A DNA stretch of 64,000 bases, from positions 124,001 to 188,000 of the forward strand of contig MGPE01000008.1 in NCBI GenBank assembly GCA_001797335.1, written 5' to 3'. The stretch's first letter is position 1. Each line of letters begins with the position of its first letter. The notes beneath the pieces are model-generated. The model worked only from the letters and a program-made list of their open reading frames with translations. It did no database searches and was not told the origin of the DNA. This document shows, piece after piece, positions 51,433-58,507 of this stretch. The position numbers and the translations under genes are program-made. This DNA comes from Deltaproteobacteria bacterium GWA2_38_16 (lineage in GTDB: Bacteria; Bdellovibrionota; JACOXK01; 2-02-FULL-40-11).

Positions 51433-51839
51433 TGATGCAGTATAAACAACCCAAATTGACGTGCGATATTATTATTGAGATGTCCTATCAAGGAAAAACG
51501 GGGATTGTTTTAATTGAACGTAAAAATCCTCCCCTAGGGTGGGCACTTCCTGGAGGCTTTGTGGATTATGGGGAATCTTTAGAGCAAACAGCCATTCGGG
51601 AGGCCAAAGAAGAAACATCGTTGGATGTTACGTTAATTCGTCAATTACACACGTATTCAGAACCTAGTCGCGATCCCAGGCATCATACCGTCACGGCTGT
51701 CTATATCGCCAAGGCCAGTGGAATTCCCAAAGCGATGGATGATGCTAAAAATGTGGGAATTTTTACGAAGGATCAATTGCCTCCTCTTGTATTCGACCAC
51801 ATCCATATTTTGAATGACTATTTTTCTAAAAGATATTAA
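51432..51839 (+). CDS. NUDIX hydrolase
   Basis: A 135-aa NUDIX protein that hydrolyses a nucleoside diphosphate linked to another moiety. The Nudix box is [20 protein letters not shown] followed by ETSLDV, with all the Glu residues of the motif in place. Gene starts at the stop of the epimerase gene and is likely co-translated. ADP-ribose pyrophosphatase-type activity is the commonest for this size, but the substrate is not known. Confidence 0.87.
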   Translation: MMQYKQPKLTCDIIIEMSYQGKTGIVLIERKNPPLGWALPGGFVDYGESLEQTAIREAKEETSLDVTLIRQLHTYSEPSRDPRHHTVTAVYIAKASGIPKAMDDAKNVGIFTKDQLPPLVFDHIHILNDYFSKRY

Positions 51840-51845
51840 TTTTAC

Positions 51846-51873
51846 TTGACATTGACTTATTATTATATACAAT
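51846..51873 (+). promoter_or_regulatory. Possible promoter of the MNT/HEPN pair
   Basis: TTGACA at 51846-51851 and TACAAT at 51868-51873 (16-bp spacer), within an AT-rich stretch that also has a second TTGACT and a TATAAT at 51878. The exact pair in use is unclear; the ATG lies at 51896. Confidence 0.4.
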
Positions 51874-51895
51874 TGACTATAATATATATACAAAT

Positions 51896-52489
51896 ATGGG
51901 GAGCTTATTAAATATATTATTTTCTTCTAAGGCTCGGGTTAAGCTTTTGACTCTATTTGTCATGTCGCCAACTAGAGCCTTTTATCAAAGGGAGCTAGAG
52001 AGGCTTCTCGGTGTGCCTATTCGGTCTATTCAGCAGGAAGTTGAGAAGCTTGTTAATATCGATTTTTTGACCTCTGAAATATCTGGTAATAGGGTCTATT
52101 TTAAAGTTAACAAAAACTTTATGTTATTTAATGAATTAAAAAAGATTGTTCTTAAAACAGAGGCCGTGGGTGATTTTATTCAGAAGGATCTTATGAATCT
52201 GAGCCGGATTCGCTTTTCTTTCATATTTGGTTCTTTTGCGGCTGATAAAGAAACCCCACAAAGCGATATTGATCTTATGATTATTGGATCTGTGGGAGCA
52301 AAGCTTTTGTCATCAACTATACAAAAAATATCGGAAAAAACGGGTCGTGAGATTAATTTTCGCTTGTATTCTGAAGAGGAGTTTTTAGAAAAATTCAAAC
52401 AATCTGATAGCTTTATTAAACAGGTTGCATTGGGCAAGAAAATCTATTTAATTGGCAGGGAAAATGAGTTTAAAGAATTTATTAAATAA
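51896..52489 (+). CDS. HTH-nucleotidyltransferase (MNT-type) protein
   Basis: A 197-aa protein with an N-terminal winged helix (FYQRELERLLGVPIRSIQQE) and a C-terminal minimal nucleotidyltransferase domain with FGSFAADKETPQSDIDLMII, the GSx10-12DxD metal site. This is the MNT component of MNT/HEPN toxin-antitoxin pairs; in studied systems it AMPylates and neutralises the HEPN toxin. The added HTH suggests that it also regulates the operon. It overlaps the HEPN gene by 26 nt. Confidence 0.8.
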   Translation: MGSLLNILFSSKARVKLLTLFVMSPTRAFYQRELERLLGVPIRSIQQEVEKLVNIDFLTSEISGNRVYFKVNKNFMLFNELKKIVLKTEAVGDFIQKDLMNLSRIRFSFIFGSFAADKETPQSDIDLMIIGSVGAKLLSSTIQKISEKTGREINFRLYSEEEFLEKFKQSDSFIKQVALGKKIYLIGRENEFKEFIK

Positions 52490-52910
52490 TGGAATTCTCA
52501 AAAAACATGAGACCAATGAAAAGGAGATATATGATCTATTTAGTATTGTGGATCGCGATCTTGAAGATGCAGCTGTTCCAAATTTGAGTACAGATCGACG
52601 TTTTGCAATCATTTATAATGCCGTACTCCAAGCCGTGACGGCATTGCTACATTGTGAAGGATATCGAATCAGTGGATTTGGACACCATGCCAATACATTT
52701 CTTTTTTTAAAGCATTATAACAAAGAGGAGTTCAAAGATGAGGCTGCGTATTTTGACCAGTGTCGTTCGAAAAGAAACCTAACGGATTATGATTATGCAG
52801 GCTCAATATCAGAGACAGAATGTGAGGAGTTTTTAAAAGAAGCTATGCAATTTATTGAAAATATAAAAAGAATTTTGATTGAGAAATATCCACAATTTTA
52901 TAGTGGATAG
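52464..52910 (+). CDS. HEPN-domain protein (putative toxin partner of MNT)
   Basis: A 148-aa all-helical protein. AILLHCEGYRISGFGHHA-like helices and a late RSKRNLTDYDY supply the Arg and Tyr of the HEPN/HI0074 RxxxxY-type motif. HEPN toxins are usually metal-independent RNases. ATG 52464 follows AGGGAAA; an upstream TTG is in frame. Order MNT then HEPN with overlap is standard. tRNA-Pro begins 30 bp downstream, and tRNA cleavage is one known HEPN activity, though proximity is not evidence for it. Confidence 0.75.
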   Translation: MSLKNLLNNGILKKHETNEKEIYDLFSIVDRDLEDAAVPNLSTDRRFAIIYNAVLQAVTALLHCEGYRISGFGHHANTFLFLKHYNKEEFKDEAAYFDQCRSKRNLTDYDYAGSISETECEEFLKEAMQFIENIKRILIEKYPQFYSG

Positions 52911-52940
52911 ATCAGTTGTTCATCATAGAATATTTAAGCA

Positions 52941-53015
52941 CGGGGTGTAGCGCAGCCTGGCTAGCGCGCTTCGTTCGGGACGAAGAGGTCGGCGGTTCAA
53001 ATCCGCCCACCCCGA
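52941..53015 (+). tRNA. tRNA-Pro (anticodon CGG)
   Basis: Acceptor CGGGGTG pairs with CACCCCG, discriminator A. The anticodon stem CTTCG/CGAAG encloses TTCGGGA, giving anticodon CGG for CCG codons. The T arm has GGTTCAAATCC. No CCA encoded. The last bases serve as the left attachment site of the element to the right. Confidence 0.92.
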
Positions 53016-54688
53016 AATTTTGTCAAGGTATTCGAAACGGAATTTAAATTTTTTTTAAGCTGGTCATCCTGTGGCCAGCTTCTGTCTCTCTGAGGCGAAG
53101 GGGCTTGCCCCGCAGCCGAAGAGTCCCTTTGTAATATGTCCAACTGACGTTCTACAGTGTCTTTTTCTGTGTAGTAATATGCCTCGATTTCTTCTTTTTT
53201 GACAACAATTTTATAAATAACAGATCGTAGAAGTCTTTTTTGAAGCTCACTGGAAGCATCTTCTAGGTGGAGAAGAATTGTTTTTAGGTATTGGAGATAA
53301 ATTTGAGGTTCAATGACATCGATTTGGGTCAGGAGCTCAGTTTCAAGACGATTTAAATCTTCTTCATATTTTTTTTTCTGATTCTCAAGCTCTGAGAGCC
53401 TGGTATAGAGAGTAACGGAGTTTTTATTGGCAGCTTCATTTTCAAGGTGGGATAGGAGAATTTTAATTTTATATTCATGGTGTTCTATGAGTTTCTTTTG
53501 TTCATCAATTTTTTCTTTAATGTAAATAGATTTGTGGTCCTTTTTGGCTTGGTCAATAAAATTTGAAACAACCTGGGGGCGGTTGATTAGTTCTTTTATC
53601 CTATGGATGATTGCTTTTTCTAATGGAATAGCCCTTACACATCCAAGAGGGCAATGACATCCTGGATTTTGGGTGGTTGAGTTTCTTCTAATTTGACTGC
53701 CATGGTCATAATAAAAGTACTTTCCATTTCTTCCGTAGGAACTTTTTCCGACTAAAGCTTCTCCACATATGGAGCAGGTTAGGATCCCAGATAATAGGTA
53801 AGGATGCCTCTTATAACTATTGGGTTTATACTTGTCTTTATTTTCTAAAAGTTTCTTTTTTACTTCCCAGAAAATATTTTCTGAGATGAGAGGAGGCCAT
53901 TGGGCATCGACATAATGAACTTTCCCGTCTTCTTCATAGGTTCTTTTGGCGATATAAACTGGATTGGTAAGGATTCGATGAAGAGTATGGGCTTCAAAGT
54001 GGGGGAGACCTACTCTATATTTTCCACCCCCAACACGAATTTTTTTGGGAGTAAATCCTCTTTGATTTAAGGACTTGGCTGCTTGAGCTAAGGATCCTTC
54101 ATTTAAAAAAGTATGGAAGCATTCTGTAACGGTCTTGACCTCTTCATCTACAATTTTAAGTCTTCCCTTGTGATCTGGATCGAAAGTATAGCCCAGAGGA
54201 GCTGTTCCTCCATTTCTAAGCCCTCTTTTAATACGTGAACGAAAATTGGCCTTTAATCGTTCGGAGGTTTGCTGGCGTTCAAACTGAGCAAAGTTCATCA
54301 TCGTGTGCATCATCATTTCTCCAGCAGCCGTCGTAGTATCAAATTGCTCTCTCAACGATAATATTTGACATTGGTGCTCTTTAAAAAGCTCAAGCATATT
54401 GCAAAAATCAAGACTTGATCTGGAGAGACGAGAAAATTCGGTCACCATAACAAGATCAAAGAGATGGCTTTTAATGCCGATCAACATTTTTTGAAGTTCC
54501 GGGCGATTGGTATCTTTTCCACTTTTTCCTTCTTCAATGAAGACAGCTACAATTTTTCCCCACGGGGTGGACTCACTTCTTCGATTCACATACTCACGAA
54601 GACGCTGTTCTTGGGATTTGAGGGATCCTTCTTTAATCTGAGCTTGTTCTTCCGTTGAAACACGAATGTATAGGGCAATGCGTTTCAT
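52997..54688 (-). CDS. Large serine recombinase (integrase) of the tRNA-Pro element
   Basis: A 563-aa large serine recombinase. The resolvase domain has YIRVSTEEQA with the nucleophile Ser near residue 10, EFSRLSRS and the MMMHTMMNFAQFERQ helix. The recombinase domain (GLRNGGTAPLGYTFD, HTLHRILTNPVYIAKR) and a zinc-ribbon-like region (LTCSICGEAL ... CHCPLGC) follow, then a coiled coil (about residues 390-460). Its last codons run through the tRNA-Pro 3' end and att site, ending in FRGGRI. The extreme C-terminus is therefore set by the integration site. Confidence 0.9.
   Translation of the reverse strand: MKRIALYIRVSTEEQAQIKEGSLKSQEQRLREYVNRRSESTPWGKIVAVFIEEGKSGKDTNRPELQKMLIGIKSHLFDLVMVTEFSRLSRSSLDFCNMLELFKEHQCQILSLREQFDTTTAAGEMMMHTMMNFAQFERQQTSERLKANFRSRIKRGLRNGGTAPLGYTFDPDHKGRLKIVDEEVKTVTECFHTFLNEGSLAQAAKSLNQRGFTPKKIRVGGGKYRVGLPHFEAHTLHRILTNPVYIAKRTYEEDGKVHYVDAQWPPLISENIFWEVKKKLLENKDKYKPNSYKRHPYLLSGILTCSICGEALVGKSSYGRNGKYFYYDHGSQIRRNSTTQNPGCHCPLGCVRAIPLEKAIIHRIKELINRPQVVSNFIDQAKKDHKSIYIKEKIDEQKKLIEHHEYKIKILLSHLENEAANKNSVTLYTRLSELENQKKKYEEDLNRLETELLTQIDVIEPQIYLQYLKTILLHLEDASSELQKRLLRSVIYKIVVKKEEIEAYYYTEKDTVERQLDILQRDSSAAGQAPSPQRDRSWPQDDQLKKNLNSVSNTLTKFRGGRI
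53008..53022. repeat. Left attachment site (tRNA-Pro 3' end)
   Basis: CACCCCGAAATTTTG, of which CACCCCG and the following A are the tRNA acceptor strand and discriminator base. An identical copy lies at 59569-59583. Also coding for the tail of the recombinase on the minus strand. Confidence 0.75.
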
Positions 54689-54858
54689 AAAGGGGTCTCC
54701 TTTTTTAAATTGTTACTATTTAAATTATTTTGGACGGATTCTTTTAATCGGTATTGGTAATATAATTCATAGAGGATTTGAGAAGTCTCGTCCACTCTTT
54801 TTTGATGATCGGAAACTTCAACAGGAATAAAAGTAATTTTGATTTCTTTTTTGTCCAT
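54685..54858 (-). CDS. Small protein upstream of the serine recombinase
   Basis: A 57-aa ORF (MDKKEIKITFIPVEV ... NLKKETPL) with AGGGG 8 nt before the ATG. Its stop overlaps the recombinase start as ATGA, and its last codons contain the recombinase ribosome-binding site (AAAGGAG). The sequence is charged and likely helical after the first 15 residues. No domain recognised. Position suggests a recombination directionality or accessory factor, or a coupling peptide for recombinase translation; this is inference. Confidence 0.65.
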   Translation of the reverse strand: MDKKEIKITFIPVEVSDHQKRVDETSQILYELYYQYRLKESVQNNLNSNNLKKETPL

Positions 54859-54946
54859 AAACTTTTCCCCTAAATATTCTATGAAAAGATCCCCTAAATG
54901 GGATTTAAACGTCTAAAAACAAGTCCTATAAAAAACTCAATTGATA

Positions 54947-55807
54947 TTAAGTAGTTGTGTTTTTCTCTTTATCGTCTTTGTTTCCGTAAAGAGGGGGTAT
55001 AAGGGGGGTATGTGCCACTGCATCATTAAACCTTTTAAAAAGCTCCCTAAAAGTGAATGATTTTCCTTTTCCAGTATAGATGGGACAGTCAAAGGGTTGA
55101 TTGACGAGTAAATCTAATTCAACAAACAAAATATTTTCTAGAAGGAGCTGCTGTTTATTCTTAATAAGCTGCTTTATGAAGAAGTTTCTGTAATTTATAT
55201 TTTCAAAGACGTAGAGGTATTTGTCGTAGACCGTTTTTAAGTCCTTGGTCATCAGATAAAATCGCTCTTCGTATCGCTTTGGAGATTGAATATTGAGTTC
55301 TAGCTCGATGGCTAAATTGAGTTTTAGGGGCTCTTTAACCATCATCAGAGCATCTGGGATTAAATATTTGTCATAGGGATGGGATCTCTCTAATTCAGCA
55401 CGAATTTCATTTTCAGTCTTGTAGGTGATCTTGTCAGACAGGGTAGAAAGAGCACAGAAAATATCAACAAGACCCAGGTCATGAGGAATTTGGTGATTAT
55501 AAACCCTTTGGTTTTGACCTTTATTTTCTAAGGCTTGATCCGTTTTTCCAATAGTGAGTAACCCTTTTAAAGTAATGAGGTAGAAGTTTTGGGCGCCATA
55601 GGTCAACCCATGGCGCCTCAAATATCCTTGGCTCTCAAGCATCCGAACCCGTCTATAACAAGAGATTCTCTTTTGATTTGAAAAAAGGATCTTGTGGATT
55701 TGTCCAATGGTCACAAGTCTAAACCGATGGATCAAATGTAAGATGTCCTTATCTCTTTTTTGGATCCGAAGACGGAATTTTAAATACCGAGCCTTGGCAA
55801 CCTTCAT
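54947..55807 (-). CDS. Replication-relaxation family-like winged-helix protein
   Basis: A 286-aa protein with an N-terminal winged helix (KRDKDILHLIHRFRLVTIGQIHKILF, RRVRMLESQGYLRR) and a following alpha/beta region (NHQIPHDLGLVDIFCAL, IPDALMMV, LAIELELNIQSPKRYEERF). This is the pattern of replication-relaxation proteins encoded on plasmids and integrative elements. Its start overlaps the upstream gene by 4 nt. It may act on the iteron-like repeats about 550 bp upstream of its start. The catalytic competence of the E-x-E/K region is not established. Confidence 0.7.
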   Translation of the reverse strand: MKVAKARYLKFRLRIQKRDKDILHLIHRFRLVTIGQIHKILFSNQKRISCYRRVRMLESQGYLRRHGLTYGAQNFYLITLKGLLTIGKTDQALENKGQNQRVYNHQIPHDLGLVDIFCALSTLSDKITYKTENEIRAELERSHPYDKYLIPDALMMVKEPLKLNLAIELELNIQSPKRYEERFYLMTKDLKTVYDKYLYVFENINYRNFFIKQLIKNKQQLLLENILFVELDLLVNQPFDCPIYTGKGKSFTFRELFKRFNDAVAHTPLIPPLYGNKDDKEKNTTT

Positions 55808-56208
55808 GAAGGATTAGCCTCATCATTTTCTGAGGTTTCCATCCCAAGTTTTTCAAAGATGGTCTCTTGAGTTTCAGGTTTTAGGTTTTTGAAGAATAAA
55901 TGAATATCTCTCAGGCGCTGTTTAAGATCACCCTTATCAGCCTCTGTGCTCTCAATACGTCTATTTAAACGTTCACATTCGGCCTTAAGATCTGCTATTT
56001 CTTTTTCCTTCGCTTTGATTTCTCGATCATGTGCATCAGATACAAGGTTAGCAGCAATAACAGCCGAAAAGATCGCAGCAGTAATTCCTATACCTACTGA
56101 CACAGCCTTCCAGCCCCAATAAATTACAACTACAGCTATGATGAGCAAAATGATAATGACAAAGATCCAAAATCCGACACCAATATCTTCGTTTTTGTTA
56201 TTTTCCAT
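55804..56208 (-). CDS. Membrane protein with C-terminal coiled coil
   Basis: A 134-aa protein: a hydrophobic N-terminal hairpin region (about residues 10-55, two helices) followed by a strongly heptad-patterned Lys/Glu coiled coil (about 60-105) and an acidic tail. ATG 56208 has AAGGAGG 5 nt upstream; the longer start at 56247 lacks that. Overlaps the replication-relaxation-like gene by 4 nt. Not recognised; might tether element DNA or protein to the membrane. Confidence 0.65.
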   Translation of the reverse strand: MENNKNEDIGVGFWIFVIIILLIIAVVVIYWGWKAVSVGIGITAAIFSAVIAANLVSDAHDREIKAKEKEIADLKAECERLNRRIESTEADKGDLKQRLRDIHLFFKNLKPETQETIFEKLGMETSENDEANPS

Positions 56209-56358
56209 GATTCCTCCTTCAGGGTGTTGATTTATTTCTATAATCAAAAAGTATGCCAGTTGTTGAAAATAAATTGTTATTTTTTTTAAGGTGTTGAAAT
56301 AATTAAGAAATTTTTTATTTGATAAAAAAATCCCAAAAAAAATCAGGTGGTTTTTCGA

Positions 56359-56485
56359 AAAAATTTACGAATTTAAGCCAAATCATTCGCAAAAATTTAC
56401 GAATGTAAAAAATGCTGTAATCCTGAATAGATAGATTTCGTTTCCAATGAAACTAGTGAAGAGGGTATCGTAAAAATTTACGAAT
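56359..56485. repeat. Three iteron-like repeats, possible replication origin or operator
   Basis: AAAAATTTACGAAT occurs three times in the same orientation: 56359-56372, 56391-56404 (32 bp apart) and 56472-56485 (81 bp further). They lie in a 485-bp AT-rich stretch (56209-56693) with no recognised gene, upstream of the element's membrane protein and replication-like protein. Direct repeats of this kind are typical of iteron origins or of regulatory sites for the adjacent protein. The rest of the stretch shows no coding signal. Confidence 0.6.
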
Positions 56486-56693
56486 TAAAGACTTCAACTT
56501 ATTTTTATATGGCTTTATTCATTCATCGAAATTTCGTGGATATTTTGAAACTTCCGAATTGCATGATATGTAGAAGTTAGGACAGTGTCTGACATTTTTC
56601 GAAGCCCCATTTTGTACCGCGGCTAGATTGACATGTGCTCCAAACATAAATCTTTATTTTGAATCAATTTGAAGTATTATTGATTTTCTATTT

Positions 56694-57317
56694 ATGAAAA
56701 AGAAGATGCAGGACATTGTAAAACAAGGCTATGAAAAGGGTGATTATGAAAAAACCTTTAGGCAAAACAAGCAGCCAAATACTTTTGAAAAAGGGAGGCT
56801 TGATGCTTTCCTGCAAGAACTGCCTAAAAATGCAAAAGTTCTTGACCTGGGTTGTGGCATCGGGATTCCTTTCGATAAGTATTTGGTTGATAGAGGTATC
56901 AAAGTAAAAGGCATTGATATTTCAAAAAAACATGTGGAAATGGCAAGAAAAAATGTTTCTGAAACTGAATTTATTGAAGGTGATTTTTCAGAAATAAACT
57001 TCGATGAGAAAAGTTACGATGGTATTTTAGCTCTGTATTCAATTTTTCACATTCATCGAGATCAACATAAAAACTTGCTTGAAAAGGTTTATAAAACTTT
57101 AAAGGATGGTGGGGTTACAATGATAACATTTGGAACATCAGGCTCAGAATATGGAGAAGAAGATAACTTTTGTGGTTCAAAAATGGCTTGGAGCACATTT
57201 GAGCCAGAAACGTATAAACAATTTTTTCAGGAAATTGGATTTAAAGTGATCGAGGAAAAATACGAAGGCAATCCTGGCGACGAAGAATATCATTACTGGG
57301 CATTGGTTAGAAAATGA
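56694..57317 (+). CDS. Class I SAM-dependent methyltransferase
   Basis: A 207-aa Rossmann methyltransferase. Motif I is VLDLGCGIGIPFDKYL, followed by KGIDISKKHVEMA (motif II) and the FIEGDFSEINF segment with the acidic residue of motif III. No additional DNA-binding domain or catalytic NPPY/DPPY motif is visible, so a small molecule or protein is a more likely target than DNA. Start ATG 56694 lacks a strong Shine-Dalgarno. It is cargo of the tRNA-Pro element, with no obvious partner. Confidence 0.82.
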   Translation: MKKKMQDIVKQGYEKGDYEKTFRQNKQPNTFEKGRLDAFLQELPKNAKVLDLGCGIGIPFDKYLVDRGIKVKGIDISKKHVEMARKNVSETEFIEGDFSEINFDEKSYDGILALYSIFHIHRDQHKNLLEKVYKTLKDGGVTMITFGTSGSEYGEEDNFCGSKMAWSTFEPETYKQFFQEIGFKVIEEKYEGNPGDEEYHYWALVRK

Positions 57318-57336
57318 AAGAATTAACAAGTAAAAC

Positions 57337-57388
57337 GTAGCTACATATATAATATATTTAATTATAAAATAGTTGATTTTGTAGCTAC
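57337..57388. promoter_or_regulatory. Twin GTAGCTAC operator sites upstream of brnTA
   Basis: The 8-bp palindrome GTAGCTAC appears at 57337-57344 and 57381-57388, 44 bp apart (about four helical turns), in an AT-rich spacer. BrnA antitoxins repress their own promoter, so these are candidate binding sites. Confidence 0.55.
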
Positions 57389-57415
57389 AATATAGTACAC
57401 TATACGTGTGGAATT

Positions 57416-57712
57416 ATGGTACAGGTTTCTAAGTTTAAATGGCTTGAGTTTGAGTGGGATGAGCATAATACGGAGGAGTTGCAACGACACTCGGTGTTCC
57501 CTACCGAAACAGAAGAATGCTTCTACAATGAGCATGAGGTATTTAGAAATAAAAGGAAGCCCAAACGAAAATATGAAACCTATAAGCTTATTGGAAAAAC
57601 CAATGCAGGAAAAAAGTTACTACTCATATTTTTTGTGAAGGAAAAATCAACAGTTCGATCATCGCAAGGAGCCGTGGCTCTTATAAGAGTCATTACAGGA
57701 TGGGAGGTATAA
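57416..57712 (+). CDS. brnT: BrnT family toxin
   Basis: A 98-aa protein with the BrnT start FEWDEHNTEELQRHSV, followed by TEECFYNEH, RKYETYKLIGKTNAGKKLLLIFFV and a C-terminal IRVITGWEV. BrnT is a RelE-fold ribonuclease that arrests growth. The typical FEWDxxK.. framework is present, although R/E positions of the active site could not be checked in detail. Start ATG 57416; the adjacent RHH gene begins 3 nt after the stop. Confidence 0.8.
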   Translation: MVQVSKFKWLEFEWDEHNTEELQRHSVFPTETEECFYNEHEVFRNKRKPKRKYETYKLIGKTNAGKKLLLIFFVKEKSTVRSSQGAVALIRVITGWEV

Positions 57713-57715
57713 TCT

Positions 57716-57979
57716 ATGAAACAACCATCAAAAAAAGAACTTGAAGAGTTAAAAAAAGAAGCTCTTCAAAAAGAAAATTGGGAAAAAGTGGAAGGCTTCC
57801 AAGCAACACGGCCTACTTCTATTCGTTTGCCAGATAAAATGATTCACGATCTTCAATATTTGGCCCAAATACGAGGTGAAAAGAGTTATCAAAAATTACT
57901 CAAAAATTGGGTTACAGAAAAAGTAAGCTATGAAATGGAATTAGTTTCTCTAGCTAAAAAGAAGAAAACAGGAACATAA
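57716..57979 (+). CDS. brnA: BrnA/CopG-type antitoxin
   Basis: An 87-aa protein: a charged N-terminal helix, then a ribbon-helix-helix-like segment TRPTSIRLPDKMIHDLQYLAQIRGEKSYQKLLKNWV. The RHH binds DNA and the flanking part would mask BrnT. It lies 3 nt downstream of the toxin gene, the standard BrnT-BrnA order. The first 15 residues resemble the linker seen in BrnA. Confidence 0.78.
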   Translation: MKQPSKKELEELKKEALQKENWEKVEGFQATRPTSIRLPDKMIHDLQYLAQIRGEKSYQKLLKNWVTEKVSYEMELVSLAKKKKTGT

Positions 57980-58119
57980 TTTTTCATATATCACTTTCAA
58001 AAAATATCTTCTCTATCCTTAATGAATAAAAATGCTCTCTTTCATCTTAGATCAGTAATGACGAGGTTTTAAAATTCCATAAAAATATTAAGCAGAAAAC
58101 AGACCACTCAGATGCTGAC

Positions 58120-58290
58120 TTATGGAAGAACGGGGTTTTTCATGATCGGTAGTGATGGCCATGGCTCAAGAGCTTTCTGGGTGGCCATTGTTTGCATCTT
58201 GATAGCCATTTTGTGGATATTAAATCCACATTGGGTTCCAACTGTTAGGAAAATTAATAAAAAGAATAATTCAAACCATAGTTTAAGCAT
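58120..58290 (-). CDS. Small hydrophobic protein, strong ribosome-binding site
   Basis: A 56-aa ORF that starts MLKLWFELFFLLIFLTVGTQC with a hydrophobic N-terminus and a Cys near residue 21, ending in NPVLP. GGAGG lies 5 nt before the ATG (58300-58296). It could be a small lipoprotein or a membrane-active peptide. The opposite strand also has a short hydrophobic ORF (58142-58303) but with no comparable ribosome-binding site. Support is the SD and signal-like sequence only. Confidence 0.45.
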   Translation of the reverse strand: MLKLWFELFFLLIFLTVGTQCGFNIHKMAIKMQTMATQKALEPWPSLPIMKNPVLP

Positions 58291-58304
58291 AAGCACCTCC
58301 TAAG

Positions 58305-58336
58305 AGATCCTTCGGCCCTTTGGGCCTCAGGATGAC
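58305..58336. repeat. Palindromic interspersed repeat in the element
   Basis: AGATCCTTC-GGCCC-TTT-GGGCC-TCAGGATGAC: same ends and TTT loop as the copy before acs (31835-31864), with a different stem. The flanking 58337-58474 contain no recognised gene; a TCACCCCGATT at 58422 partly resembles the att core. Confidence 0.75.
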
Positions 58337-58507
58337 CGGGCCAAAAGAGCCTCAGGACTTTTTACTTTTATCCGTCCAAGGGAACTTGTCCCTTGCCAAT
58401 ACCGGTGCGTATACCGTACACTCACCCCGATTCTATGGTCCATACCGGACAGATCTTGCAATAATCGGATCATAATGATACGATTATACTATAGAAATGA
58501 TACGATT

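Noticed and set aside
53060..53110. Another GATCCTTCG-type repeat in the recombinase tail
   Set aside because: TCATCCTG and short hairpins are present, but the characteristic paired ends are not clear.
58112..58303. 63-codon plus-strand hydrophobic frame
   Set aside because: Weak ribosome site; the opposite-strand 56-aa ORF with GGAGG is better supported.
58422..58432. Third att copy (TCACCCCGATT)
   Set aside because: Only about 9 bases match the att core, so chance similarity is likely.
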